64,000 bases of DNA from positions 4,463-68,462 of the forward strand of contig DASVHQ010000119.1 of NCBI GenBank assembly GCA_036382515.1, in the 5' to 3' direction. Below are positions 15,220 through 23,490 of this stretch, piece by piece. Made by a program: the position numbers and the translations under genes. The stretch is from JADGRF01 sp036382515. Lineage in GTDB: Bacteria > Myxococcota_A > Polyangia > Polyangiales > JAFGIB01. How positions within the stretch are numbered: position 1 is the first letter of the stretch; every line of letters starts with the position of its first letter. Under the pieces are notes generated by a model that did no database searches, was not told where the DNA came from, and saw nothing but the letters and a program-made list of their open reading frames with translations.

Positions 15220-16787
15220 CACGCACCTTTGAGGTCGAACTGCTCGATGTGATATTCCTTGTGCGGCTTGACGACGATCTGGCGTGTGAAGCGATTCTGG
15301 GCCTCGTCGAGCGCGCCCTTGTGCTCGCGCTTGAGCATGTCGCAGATCGCCGGGTGGGCGTTCACGATCACCTTGTAGCCCGGCAGGCTGTCTTTCTCGC
15401 GGCGGATCTGGCGCACGATCTCGTGGCAGATCGTGGCCTTGGACTGCAGCTGGCCGGTGCCGTCGCAGTAGAAGCAGGGCTCGAAGAGCGTGCGGCCGAG
15501 CGACTCGCGCGTGCGCTTGCGGGTCATCTCGATGAGACCCAGATCGCTGATGCGTGTGATGGTCGTGGTCGCGCGATCTTTCTTAAGCGCCTCGACCAAG
15601 AGCTTGTACACGCGGTCGCGGTTCTTGGTGCGCTCCATGTCGATGAAGTCGAGCACGATCAGGCCGCCGATGTTGCGGAAGCGCAGCTGGTAGGCGATCT
15701 CCTGAACGGCTTCCACGTTCGTTTGGTAGATTGTCTCTTCGACGTCCTTGCCCTTGCCGGTGAAGCGGCCGGTGTTCACGTCGATCGCGGTGAGCGCCTC
15801 GGCCTGATCGATGATCAGATAGCCGCCCGATGCCAGCGGCACCTTGCGCGAGAGCGCGCGCGAGATCTCGTCCTCGATGCCGTACTCGTCGAAGATCGGA
15901 TCGCGGCCCTGGTAGAGCTCGACATCGCCGACGCGCTCGGGCAAGAACGAGCCGATGAACGCACGCAGCCGCTCGTGCTCCGCCGGCGAGTCGATCACGA
16001 GCTTGTCGACGTTCTCGGTGAAGTAGTCACGCGCCACGCGCAGGATGATGTCGAGGTCTTCGTAGAGCAGCGCCGGCGCGGTCTTCACCTCGTTGCGGCG
16101 CTTGCTGCAGCTCTCCCACTGCTTGATCAGGTAGCCCACGTCGGCCTTGAGCTGTTTCTTGGTCAGGCCGGTGGCGACCGTGCGTACGATCAGGCCGCCT
16201 TGCGGTGGCTTCACGGCGTCGATCGCTTCGCGCAGGCGCTTGCGCTCGCCTTCGTTGCCGATGCGCTTGGAGATGCCGATGTGCTCGACCGTCGGCAGGT
16301 ACACGACGTAGCGGCCGGGCAGCGCGATGTGGCTGGTGACGCGCGCGCCCTTGGTGCCGATCGGGCCCTTGCTGACCTGCACCATCAGCGACTGCCCTTC
16401 CTTGAGCACATCGCGGATCGGTGTGGCGCGCGTGACTTTCCTCGCGACAGCCTTGGGCTTGGGCTCGCCGTTTTCGGCGCCGTCCTCGGTGTGTTCGGCG
16501 CCGTCCTCGGCTTCCTCGCCGCCGTCCTCCGCACTCAGGAGGTTGTCCATGTCCTCTTGCGGCACGACGTCTTCGACGTGCAAGAACGCGGCGCGATCGA
16601 GCGAGATGTCGATGAACGCAGCCTGCATGCCCGGCAGCACACGCGTGACCTTGCCCAGGTACACGTTGCCGACGGGACTCTTGTCCTGGTCGCGCTCGAC
16701 GAATAACTCTGTGATGCTGCCGCCCTCGATCAGAGCGACGCGGGTTTCTGAGATGTCGACGTTGATGACGAGTGAATTGCCTGCCAT
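15219..16787 (-). CDS. Ribonuclease E/G family endoribonuclease
   Basis: A 522-residue RNase E/G core without the long RNase E degradosome tail, closest in size to RNase G (CafA). The N-terminal S1-like region (GNVYLGKVTRVLPGMQAAFIDI) is interrupted by an acidic insert at about residues 85-115 rich in Glu/Asp/Gly. The catalytic Mg2+ site shows as TAIDVNTGRF and GGLIVLDFIDM, and the zinc-link as CFYCDGTG. It makes 5'-end-dependent cuts in rRNA precursors and mRNA. It is first in a three-gene leftward operon with PilZ and the broken FrnE gene. Confidence 0.93.
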   Translation of the reverse strand: MAGNSLVINVDISETRVALIEGGSITELFVERDQDKSPVGNVYLGKVTRVLPGMQAAFIDISLDRAAFLHVEDVVPQEDMDNLLSAEDGGEEAEDGAEHTEDGAENGEPKPKAVARKVTRATPIRDVLKEGQSLMVQVSKGPIGTKGARVTSHIALPGRYVVYLPTVEHIGISKRIGNEGERKRLREAIDAVKPPQGGLIVRTVATGLTKKQLKADVGYLIKQWESCSKRRNEVKTAPALLYEDLDIILRVARDYFTENVDKLVIDSPAEHERLRAFIGSFLPERVGDVELYQGRDPIFDEYGIEDEISRALSRKVPLASGGYLIIDQAEALTAIDVNTGRFTGKGKDVEETIYQTNVEAVQEIAYQLRFRNIGGLIVLDFIDMERTKNRDRVYKLLVEALKKDRATTTITRISDLGLIEMTRKRTRESLGRTLFEPCFYCDGTGQLQSKATICHEIVRQIRREKDSLPGYKVIVNAHPAICDMLKREHKGALDEAQNRFTRQIVVKPHKEYHIEQFDLKGA

Positions 16788-16854
16788 GGCTCCGGCGAAA
16801 ATCTGGGGGAAAGGTTGTTCATGTGGGTGGGCGGATCGTGCCCGTGCTTGCGCC

Positions 16855-17397
16855 TCAGCGCGCCGCGCGAAACAGCGCAGCGAGCAGCGCAGGAAGGGTC
16901 GAGACCACGGTGGTCAAGGTGGCGGCGTGCTTTCTTTGGGCTCCCTCCATCCCGAGGAAGTCACGCGCACCGAGCGACCCAGAGCGGTAGGTGAGGGCGG
17001 CTGAAACGGCCACCGCCATCACCGAAATCACGGCCAGCGGGATGATGTTCACCACCCCACCGGCCACCACCGGCAAGACAGCTGCCGATGCGAAACGCGG
17101 AACCAAGTGCTTGAAGGCTTCTGGAGCCTCGATGAGACGCGGCAAGAGAGTCACGGCGAGTGCCGCCGAACCGACGTAGCCCGCGATCGCCGCAAGAACG
17201 GCGATCGTGACGTTGCCCACGGTCGCACCCGCGCGCAGCGCCGACCCGATCAAAGTGGCCACCGCCGAGATGGCCGCGATCGCGCCTGCATGCGCAATCG
17301 GCGAGGGCAGGGCCTCACCGCGGTCGCACGCGGCCGTCAGCCGGGGCCACGCGAGCTCCGGCACGACGATCAGCTTCAATGTCAACGCTGCGAGCAA
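16855..17397 (-). CDS. Small membrane protein, possibly Yip1-like
   Basis: A hydrophobic protein of up to 180 residues with four to five predicted membrane segments. A short motif (VVPELAWPRL) precedes the first of them. The opening and the spacing of segments recall bacterial Yip1-domain proteins, but I would not insist on that. The reading frame opens with TTG codons and no clear ribosome site, so the start is uncertain and may lie upstream. It stands between the RNase E/G gene and carD on the same strand without close linkage to either. Confidence 0.5.
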   Translation of the reverse strand: MLAALTLKLIVVPELAWPRLTAACDRGEALPSPIAHAGAIAAISAVATLIGSALRAGATVGNVTIAVLAAIAGYVGSAALAVTLLPRLIEAPEAFKHLVPRFASAAVLPVVAGGVVNIIPLAVISVMAVAVSAALTYRSGSLGARDFLGMEGAQRKHAATLTTVVSTLPALLAALFRAAR

Positions 17398-17581
17398 CAG
17401 GGAGGCTCCCTGCGAGCCGTGCAGCCCCCGCGCGTGTTCGCGCGAGGCGTCTGCAGGCCGCGGTAGCCGGGCGTCCCAACACTTTGTTGCAGCTGCCGCC
17501 GCCGCCGCCGAGCCAGGCCGTGAAGCCCATGCTCGGTGCGCTGCGTGGCTGCCCGCGCAGGGTCACCCGAAGTGGTGCGGC

Positions 17582-18091
17582 CTAGTTGGTTTCGAAGATC
17601 TCTTCGATCTCCGCCTGGACCTTGTCTTCGCTCTTCTCGCGGGTAACGGCGATCTCCTTGACGATCAGCGCGCGCGCGGTCTCGAGCATGCGACGCTCTC
17701 CGAAGGACAGCGACTTCTCGGCCTTGAGCCGATACAGGTCACGCATCACTTCGGCCACGTCGAAGACGGAACCAGTTTTGATTTTGTCCATGAAACCGCG
17801 GTAGCGGCGATTCCACGTTTGATTGTCGAAAGCGATCGTACGCTCGCGCAGGATCGCGAAAATCTCTTCGATCTCCTCCTCGCTGATGGGAGGACGCAGG
17901 CCCACGCTCTTGGCGTTGGCCACGGGCACCATGATCTTGCGATTGGTGTCGAGAATCCGCAGCACGTAGAACTTCAGGCGGTTGCCCGCGATGTCCTTTT
18001 CCTCGATGGAGATGACTTCGGCGACGCCTTGGGCCGGATAAACGGCCTTGTCGCCCACTTTGAACAGTTGCTTTTCGGTACGGGCCTGCAT
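17582..18091 (-). CDS. CarD/CdnL-family RNA polymerase-binding regulator
   Basis: CdnL/CarD proteins bind the RNAP beta subunit and stabilise open complexes at rRNA and other housekeeping promoters. The 169-residue product has the N-terminal Tudor-like RID (FKVGDKAVYPAQGVAEV, FYVLRILDTNRKIMVP) and the C-terminal helical DNA-binding domain with the conserved TWNRRYRGFMDKIKTGS. The Trp that wedges the upstream edge of the bubble is present. SFGERRMLETARALIVKE closes the domain. Length and sequence are close to Myxococcus CdnL, which is essential there. CAGGGAG precedes the ATG. Confidence 0.95.
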   Translation of the reverse strand: MQARTEKQLFKVGDKAVYPAQGVAEVISIEEKDIAGNRLKFYVLRILDTNRKIMVPVANAKSVGLRPPISEEEIEEIFAILRERTIAFDNQTWNRRYRGFMDKIKTGSVFDVAEVMRDLYRLKAEKSLSFGERRMLETARALIVKEIAVTREKSEDKVQAEIEEIFETN

Positions 18092-18291
18092 TTCGCACTC
18101 CCTGTTGCTTGATACTGATCGAAAACCCTATTAGGACCCGGCTTCAGGCGTGGTTAGTGGCACGTGATGTCGGGGGTGCTCGCCGCCATTTGCTACTGCC
18201 TGGCGATGCTTCTGGCCCGGTTCATGTTCATGGGGCCGGTGCAGTAGAATCATTCGCCGGTTGGCGCGCAGAGCACGGGTCGCAGCAAATC

Positions 18292-19254
18292 CTACTCAGA
18301 ACCACGCGTCGGGTCAACTGGAAACTGGCTCAGCCAGCGCACGGCCAGGCCCATGCGTACGCCGCCGTTTGACACTGTGATTTCAGACGCTTCCGCCACT
18401 TTCACCAGACCGAGCAGCAGCAGCGCGCCGGTGACAATTACATCTGCACGGCCCGGATCGAGCCCCGGGATCAGGTGTCGCTCGGCCAGCGGCATGGCCG
18501 CGAGCTTGCTCGTCAGCGCTCGCAAGTGCGTAACGGACACGCGCGCGCCGTGAATGCGTTTGGGGTCGTAGGGGGCGACCTTACCGATGATGGCTGCGAG
18601 CGTGGTCGCCGTGCCAGCGATGGCAACCAGCGGCGCGCTCGGCTTCACGGCAGATGCCGCGAGCGCGCGCGCCACATCGGCCTCCACGGCAGCCAGCTGC
18701 GTGGCGGTGGCCGGTGCGGTCACGCCGTGACGCTCGGTCAAGCGCACCGCACCGATGTCGAGGCTCACGCTCGCCACGATGCGACCCTGCTGACCGCGCA
18801 CGATCTCGGTGCTGCCACCACCGATGTCGACGACGCACAGCTCGCCTGTGTGCAGCTGCAGGCCCTGCGTTGCGCCCAGGTACGTGAGCTCGGCTTCTTC
18901 GCTGCCGCTGATCACCGCGAGCGGCGTGCCCAGAATGCGCTCGGCTTGCGTGAGGAAGTGCGCTGCATTCTTCGCATCGCGCGCCGCGCTCGTGCCCACC
19001 GCCTGGATCTCGGCGCCCAGCTCGTGCGCTCTGCGCGCGTATTCCGTGAGCACGGTCAGCGTGCGCGCGACGGCCGCGTCGTCCAGACGCTGCGTGCGAT
19101 CGATGCCTTGTCCCAGGCGCGTGATCGTCGCGCGGTCCTCGAGCACTTGCACTTGCCCGTCTGCACCGCGACGAGCGACCTGCATCAGCACCGAGTTGGT
19201 GCCGACGTCGATCGTCGCGAGCAGCCGTGACGTTCCGCGGTTTTCAGCAGACAC
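18292..19254 (-). CDS. Ppx/GppA family exopolyphosphatase
   Basis: A 320-residue ASKHA-fold phosphatase with both nucleotide-binding motifs: ATIDVGTNSVLMQVA at the start and CVVDIGGGSTEIV at about residue 145. The catalytic Glu sits in SGSEEAELTYLGA. Such proteins hydrolyse polyphosphate and/or pppGpp. The length matches the short two-domain form without the HD-like C-terminal extension of E. coli Ppx and GppA, so substrate preference cannot be assigned. The OmpA lipoprotein gene upstream on the same strand ends 12 bases before its start, so they may be co-transcribed. Confidence 0.92.
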   Translation of the reverse strand: MSAENRGTSRLLATIDVGTNSVLMQVARRGADGQVQVLEDRATITRLGQGIDRTQRLDDAAVARTLTVLTEYARRAHELGAEIQAVGTSAARDAKNAAHFLTQAERILGTPLAVISGSEEAELTYLGATQGLQLHTGELCVVDIGGGSTEIVRGQQGRIVASVSLDIGAVRLTERHGVTAPATATQLAAVEADVARALAASAVKPSAPLVAIAGTATTLAAIIGKVAPYDPKRIHGARVSVTHLRALTSKLAAMPLAERHLIPGLDPGRADVIVTGALLLLGLVKVAEASEITVSNGGVRMGLAVRWLSQFPVDPTRGSE

Positions 19255-19266
19255 CGAGCGCGTAGC

Positions 19267-20082
19267 TCAGTTCGTCATGTCTTTGAGCTGCGACAGATCG
19301 GGCAGCTCGTCGAGGTTCGGCATCAGCACGATCTCGATGCGACGATTCTGTGCACGACCCTCGGGCGTGTCGTTGCTCGCGGCCGCCTGCGTGTCGGCAT
19401 AACCCGCGGCCGAGAAGCGATTGGCCGGCACGCCGTGCTCCGACAAGAACATCGCGACCGTGACGGCGCGCGCCGTGGACAGGTGCCAGTTCGACGGGAA
19501 CTTCGCGCTCTTGATCGGGATGTTGTCGGTGTGGCCCGCAATCTGGAAGTCGCGATCGGGAATCGAAGAGAGCACGGAGGCGACCTCGGTGAGGGCGGCC
19601 TGGCCTTCAGGCTTCAAGTCGGCTTTGCCCGAGTCGAAGAGGATGTTCTCGGACAGCTCGACCACCATGCGGCCACGCACGATGCGCACGCGCAGCTTGC
19701 CCGACGCGATCATCTTGTTGAAGCGCTCGAGCATGTTGCGGAAGGTCTGCAGACGCTGTTGCGCTTGCAGCTGCTTCGCCTTCAGCTCTTCGACGAGCTT
19801 GTTCATCGCTTCGACGTTGCGCTTCTGATCCTCCACGTTCATGCCCATCTGACGCAGCTGCTCGGTCATCTGAGCGTTCTCGGAGCTGAGCACCTTGAAG
19901 CGGTCTTGCAGCTCCTTGTGCTTGCCCTCGAGGCCGTCGAGCGCCTTGGTCAGCTGATCGACGCGGTCCTTCTGGGCCTGCATCTCTTCTTCGGAGTAGC
20001 CGCAGCCCACGAGGCCAGTAAGGCCCAGCGTGCTCACGAGCGCCAATACGGTTGCGAACGCAAAAGCTTTGGAACGGTTCAT
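19267..20082 (-). CDS. OmpA-family peptidoglycan-binding lipoprotein with coiled coil
   Basis: A 271-residue exported protein. Residues 1-26 form a lipoprotein signal with lipobox LVGC at about 24-27. Residues about 30-125 are a Gln/Glu/Lys-rich coiled coil (KDRVDQLTKALDGLEGKHKE). Residues about 140-260 are an OmpA C-terminal domain (ILFDSGKADLKPEGQ, GHTDNIPI, SAAGYADT, NRRIEIVLMP) that binds the diaminopimelate of peptidoglycan. It likely tethers the outer membrane to the wall or spans the periplasm. I chose ATG 20082 because AGAAGG lies upstream and the signal peptide starts there, rather than ten codons earlier. Confidence 0.92.
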   Translation of the reverse strand: MNRSKAFAFATVLALVSTLGLTGLVGCGYSEEEMQAQKDRVDQLTKALDGLEGKHKELQDRFKVLSSENAQMTEQLRQMGMNVEDQKRNVEAMNKLVEELKAKQLQAQQRLQTFRNMLERFNKMIASGKLRVRIVRGRMVVELSENILFDSGKADLKPEGQAALTEVASVLSSIPDRDFQIAGHTDNIPIKSAKFPSNWHLSTARAVTVAMFLSEHGVPANRFSAAGYADTQAAASNDTPEGRAQNRRIEIVLMPNLDELPDLSQLKDMTN

Positions 20083-20409
20083 CGCACCTTCTCGCTGGTG
20101 GGACGGGCCCACAAACCGCAGCCCGCAATCGAGCGGCGAACTTAGGTCTGCGCTGTCGGAGCTGTCAACGATCCGGGCCGCCCAGGGTGATCTGATCTCG
20201 ATTTTCGGCCGAAACTACCCACTCACAGCCGAAACAACCACTCTGACTGCAATGAAAATTCATTAGTAATTTCAGTAGCTTGAAAAGGTGATCGGCCAGT
20301 AATCGTACAAAGAGCAATAAGTTATGTACAATTTATAGGTTCTCGGTATTGACACGTGGCATCACACTACAATAGGTTACTTTCATCCTACGACCATAGG
20401 AGGGTACGT
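20083..20409. other. AT-rich divergent intergenic region
   Basis: This 327-base gap separates the OmpA lipoprotein and H1-like genes. From about 20200 it becomes strikingly AT-rich against the GC-rich background. It contains the palindrome TTTCGGCCGAAA at 20204-20215, a second GCCGAAAC at about 20230, and several TATGTAC/TACAAT-like -10 candidates. I see no gene in it. The composition suits a strongly expressed or silencer-regulated promoter. Confidence 0.6.
20349..20373 (+). promoter_or_regulatory. Candidate promoter of the H1-like gene
   Basis: A consensus -35 box TTGACA lies at 20349-20354, with TACAAT at 20368-20373. The 13-base spacing is short; with 18 bases the -10 would be TAGGTT. 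Both place a start 20-40 bases before the ATG at 20410. Strong and AT-rich, fitting high expression of a nucleoid protein, but the exact -10 is uncertain. Confidence 0.4.
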
Positions 20410-20547
20410 ATGGCAGCGAAGAAACGAAAGAAGGCCGCCAAGAAGGCGACCAAGGCAGCCGGTAAGGCAACAAAGCGCAAGGCTGGCAAGCGCAAGGCCG
20501 CTAAAAAGGGCGGCAAGCGCAAGGCCGCCAAAAAAAAAAGTAAGTAA
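20410..20547 (+). CDS. Histone H1-like Lys/Ala-rich DNA-binding protein (frame interrupted at A10)
   Basis: In frame zero this encodes 45 residues made almost wholly of Lys, Ala, Arg and Gly (MAAKKRKKAAKKATKAAGK, then KRKAGKRKAAKKGGK), like bacterial H1/Hc1-type nucleoid proteins that coat DNA through unstructured Lys/Ala repeats. AGGAGGG sits at ideal distance from the ATG. The frame ends at TAA just after a run of ten A at 20530-20539. The +1 frame continues directly with more of the same composition (PAKAKGSAKKTVKAKPAKKKAAK) to a stop at 20723-20725. The full gene is therefore probably about 104 codons, interrupted or regulated at the A-run. A terminator follows at 20767. Confidence 0.8.
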   Translation: MAAKKRKKAAKKATKAAGKATKRKAGKRKAAKKGGKRKAAKKKSK

Positions 20548-20725
20548 GCGCGCGCCTGCAAAGGCGAAGGGTTCGGCTAAGAAGACCGTGAAAGCCAAGC
20601 CCGCGAAGAAGAAGGCGGCGAAGGTCGGCGCTATGCGTCAACCGGAGCCGGTCAGCGAAGCAGCCGTGACGCCCGATGTGGTCACGAGCTTCGCCTCGAC
20701 AGCTGACTTTTCTTCGTCCAACTGA
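20530..20725 (+). other. A10 slippery tract and out-of-frame second half of the H1-like protein
   Basis: Ten consecutive A residues (20530-20539) are read AAA AAA AAA AGT AAG TAA in frame zero. Losing one A, or a +1 shift, reads on as KKKVSKRAPAKAKG and continues through a Lys/Ala-rich stretch to an acidic, Ser-rich end (FASTADFSSSN) and TGA at 20723. Codon use and composition downstream are plainly coding. Gaining one A gives an immediate stop. Long A-runs are known sites of RNA polymerase slippage. Confidence 0.7.
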
Positions 20726-20766
20726 GAGGCTTCGTCCTCGAAGGTTTCAAGAGCGGTTGTGTAATT

Positions 20767-20796
20767 GCCGTCGGCACTAACGTGCCGGCGGCTTTT
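20767..20796 (+). terminator. Rho-independent terminator after the H1-like gene
   Basis: GCCGTCGGCAC, loop TAAC, GTGCCGGCGGC, then TTTT. The stem is 11 bp with one G-T wobble, followed by a short T-run. It lies 42 bases after the downstream-frame stop at 20725, supporting transcription of the whole two-frame unit. Confidence 0.75.
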
Positions 20797-20830
20797 CACT
20801 TAAAGACCTAATCGCGGCGCGCTTTGGGGT

Positions 20831-20935
20831 CCATCCGCGGCTTACGTTCTCGGCCCGTCGGTCACCGTACATGAGTACGGCTCCCTCCGGTCCTGCGGGC
20901 GCGCTCGCGGCTGAACCCCAATTCGCGCCGCTTGC
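20831..20935. repeat. Dispersed intergenic repeat, copy 1
   Basis: About 105 bases starting CCATCCGCGGCTTACGTTCT and ending near CAATTCGCGCCGCTTGC. It matches 25708-25812 at nearly nine of ten positions by eye. Inside is a conserved hairpin CCGTAC-ATGA-GTACGG. It sits between the convergent ends of the H1-like and NFACT genes. The rest of the gap 20797-21047 is GC-rich, with no gene seen. Confidence 0.75.
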
Positions 20936-21047
20936 TTCAGCGATTCCGCGAGGAGTGCGGGGATCGTTCCGCGGATGGGTCGCTTGGTTGCTGCGAGCGC
21001 GGTTGCTGCTGGCGGCGCTTGGGTCGGAGCAGCTGAGGGCGGCGGCG

Positions 21048-22430
21048 CTAGTCGGGGGGGAGCTCGGTGGCTAGCAGATGTTTCAGGCGCAGCGGGTCGA
21101 GTCGGAGGCGCAGCACTTTCTCGTTGTCGACCTGCACGGAGCCGGGGGCGGAGCCTTTGGCTTTGCGGATGTGACGGCGGTCGGCGTGGGTCACGTCGAC
21201 CAGGGGCTCGCCGCGGCTCTCGCTGAAGTGAGCGGCGAGGTGGGCGGCATCGAGCAGCAAGTCTGGCGGACAGTTCTCGCCGCGTGACAGTGGCACCACG
21301 ACGTGGGCACCCGTGACGTCGCGGGCGTGCAACCACAGGTCGTGGGGGCGCGCGTGCTCGAGCGTGAGGGCGTCGTTGTCGGCGGCGCCTTTGCCGACCA
21401 GGATCGCCCGGTCCTGGAAGCCACGCAGCTCGCGGTACGGCTTGCGTGGGCTCTTGCGTTTGGCCTTGCCGCCGTCAGCTGCGGGCTCGAGCCCGCGCGC
21501 GCCCAGCTTGCGAGCTTCGGCTTGCAGCGCTTGCAGCTGCTCGGGCTCGCGCGCGACAGCGACCGCGGCCTGCAGCTCCGCGATCTGCGATAGCTCGACG
21601 CGCGTCTGCGCCAGTCGCTCGGCGGCGAGCTTGGCGCCGCGTTCGAAGCGTCGCGCACGCTGAAACCAGCCCTCGGCCTGCGCCTGCGCGCCGAGCGCAG
21701 GGTCGAGCGAGATGTCGACCCAGTCCGGCGGATCTTGTGTGAAGTCCTGCAAGCGTGCGTTGCTAGCCCCGCGCGCGATGGCGTGGAGATTCGCGAGCAG
21801 GAGCGTGGCGCGTGCGCGCAGCGCGCTCGCTTGCTGTGCGCGCGCAGCGTCGCCCTCGATCGCCTGCAGCCGCCGGCTCGCGCGCTTGTGCGTCGTGGCC
21901 AGGCTACGCAGCAGCGCAGCGCGTCCGGACTCCAGGCTCGCGCTGCTGAGCCGGCCAAGCAGCGCCTCTCCTACAGCCTCGAGCGCTTCGAGCGACGCGT
22001 GCCAGGGCTCGCTCGCGCAGGCTTGCGCTTGCAGCACTGCGGTTGGCGCATGCGCCGGCCGATGCAGGCTCGCGAGCAGCTGGCCGCGGGCATCGAGCAA
22101 CACGACGTTTGCTGTCGTGCCCGGCTCGAAACGCAGGGTCTTTTCGCCGTCGGCTCGCGTGGCTCGTAGCTCGAGCAGCGCAGCATGGCTGCGCTGCAGG
22201 CAAGCCAGCCGCGCACCGCCCAGCTCCTTGCGTAGCTTCTGGACGAAGCTCGAAGCGGCCGCGCCTTTCGGTCGCTCGGTCACCAAGCCGACGCCGGCCG
22301 CGCCGGCGCGCAGCGAGACCACGAGCGTGCGCTTGTAGCGCGGAGCGATCAGCGTGATCGTGAAGAGCTCAGCGAACGGCGCGTCGATGCGCTGGATCCG
22401 CGCACCGAGCAGCGAATCGACCGGCGTCAT
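21048..22430 (-). CDS. NFACT/RqcH-family protein (fibronectin-binding A-like)
   Basis: A 460-residue protein with an NFACT-N-like start (LGARIQRIDAPFAELFTI, then TLVVSLRAG), a long helical/coiled middle (about 170-330, KRASRRLQAIEGDAARAQQ) and a clear NFACT-R domain at about 355-455 (GFQDRAILVGKGAADNDALT, PHDLWLHARDVTGAHVVV). RqcH/Rqc2 homologues bind stalled 50S-peptidyl-tRNA and add alanine tails. The N-terminal domain is divergent and shorter than in RqcH (about 560 aa), so catalytic equivalence is uncertain. The ATG at 22430 overlaps the stop of the DUF72-like gene (ATGA). Confidence 0.82.
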   Translation of the reverse strand: MTPVDSLLGARIQRIDAPFAELFTITLIAPRYKRTLVVSLRAGAAGVGLVTERPKGAAASSFVQKLRKELGGARLACLQRSHAALLELRATRADGEKTLRFEPGTTANVVLLDARGQLLASLHRPAHAPTAVLQAQACASEPWHASLEALEAVGEALLGRLSSASLESGRAALLRSLATTHKRASRRLQAIEGDAARAQQASALRARATLLLANLHAIARGASNARLQDFTQDPPDWVDISLDPALGAQAQAEGWFQRARRFERGAKLAAERLAQTRVELSQIAELQAAVAVAREPEQLQALQAEARKLGARGLEPAADGGKAKRKSPRKPYRELRGFQDRAILVGKGAADNDALTLEHARPHDLWLHARDVTGAHVVVPLSRGENCPPDLLLDAAHLAAHFSESRGEPLVDVTHADRRHIRKAKGSAPGSVQVDNEKVLRLRLDPLRLKHLLATELPPD

Positions 22431-23206
22431 GGCGAGTCGGCGTCGGCATCCTCGTCGTCCGCGTCTTCGTCTGTCTCGCCGTCGTCGTCCTCGTCCGACG
22501 CCTCGTCTTCGCTCGGCGCGACATCCCCGGGCGCGAGGCCGAAGAGCTGCTGGTCCGCAGCAATCTGCATGAGGCGCCGCGCGATGTCGAACGCGCGCGC
22601 GGCGTCCACGCTGACGAAGGCCTGGGTGGTGGGTGCGCCGCCGATCACCGCGAGCGCGTCTTCGAGCGCTGCCGGCGAGAAGCTCGAGCGATGCCCCATG
22701 GCACGCAGCTGCGCGTAGACGATGTCGCCCGTGGGCCGAGGCATCTCGAGAGGATCGAAGGCGCGCACGATGCCCAGACGCGTGCACAGCTCGTTGGTGT
22801 CGTCGGGCTCCCACAGGCCTGCGGGGGACCACACGTAAAAGCGACCCGCGCTGCGCGGCAGACGCGCGACGTAGGCGGCCAGCAGCTCACGGCTGCGGGG
22901 GCCAGGCGTGAGATCGCCAGGGGTCGGCAGGACCACGGCGCGCGCTCCGACCGCGTCGGCGGCTTGGATCAGCCACTCGAGCGACGCATCGAGCTCTGGA
23001 TCGCTGCGCAGCGGCCCGCGCTTGCTCACCACGCTGGCGCGTGGTGCACGCAAGGCCACCTGGAAGTCGGCGGGCAGCTTGGCGCGCCAGCTCACGAGGG
23101 TGGCAGCTCGCGGCAAGGGAGCGCGCAAGGTGAGCTCGGCGAAGCGGAGCGCCTGCACATACTTGCGGCCGGGGACGCGGTCGAGAAGGGAGCCTGTGAG
23201 CAACAT
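22427..23206 (-). CDS. DUF72-like TIM-barrel protein with acidic tail
   Basis: A 259-residue protein. FAELTLRAPLPRAATLVSWR followed by LPADFQVALRAPRAS matches the early part of DUF72 (VExNxTFYRxP...WRxxxPxxFxFAxKAP). ARAVVLPTPGDLTPGP matches the later strand. The usual N-terminal GTSGWSY motif is absent, so it begins late or is divergent. The last about 35 residues are almost all Asp/Glu (EDEASDEDDDGETDEDADDE), a disordered acidic tail. It is translationally coupled to the NFACT gene downstream. Function of DUF72 proteins is unknown. Confidence 0.65.
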   Translation of the reverse strand: MLLTGSLLDRVPGRKYVQALRFAELTLRAPLPRAATLVSWRAKLPADFQVALRAPRASVVSKRGPLRSDPELDASLEWLIQAADAVGARAVVLPTPGDLTPGPRSRELLAAYVARLPRSAGRFYVWSPAGLWEPDDTNELCTRLGIVRAFDPLEMPRPTGDIVYAQLRAMGHRSSFSPAALEDALAVIGGAPTTQAFVSVDAARAFDIARRLMQIAADQQLFGLAPGDVAPSEDEASDEDDDGETDEDADDEDADADSP

Positions 23207-23339
23207 GATGGATCGGTGGTGCGCGGTGGCAGTGAGTTGTCGGGCGGGGCTTGGGGCCCCCGGGCTTTGTCGGGGCCAGAGCGTTGCAGCTCCTTGCCTC
23301 CGCGTCCACCCGAGCCGCGCGGATGCGGCGCACGGAGAA

Positions 23340-23369
23340 TTGACGGATCCCCGCGAGATCCTCTACAAA
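23340..23369 (+). promoter_or_regulatory. Candidate sigma70 promoter for the zinc-ribbon/FHA gene
   Basis: TTGACG at 23340-23345 and CTACAA/TACAAA at 23363-23369 are separated by 17-18 bases, in the divergent gap between the DUF72-like and FHA genes. The predicted start would leave a leader of about 115 bases before the ATG at 23491. Confidence 0.45.
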
Positions 23370-23490
23370 TGTCGCACAGGTGGTGAGCTTGGCCGGGCCC
23401 CGATGGGCGCGGTCGGCGTGGGAAAGGGACGAGCGCCCGATCCGGGGCCGCGATGCGCGAGGCCTTGCCATACCGGGGGCGTTCTTCGCC

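Noticed and set aside
20083..20409. The AT-rich stretch as horizontally acquired DNA or an origin
   Set aside because: It has no gene, no box clusters and flanks ordinary genes; a strong promoter region explains it.
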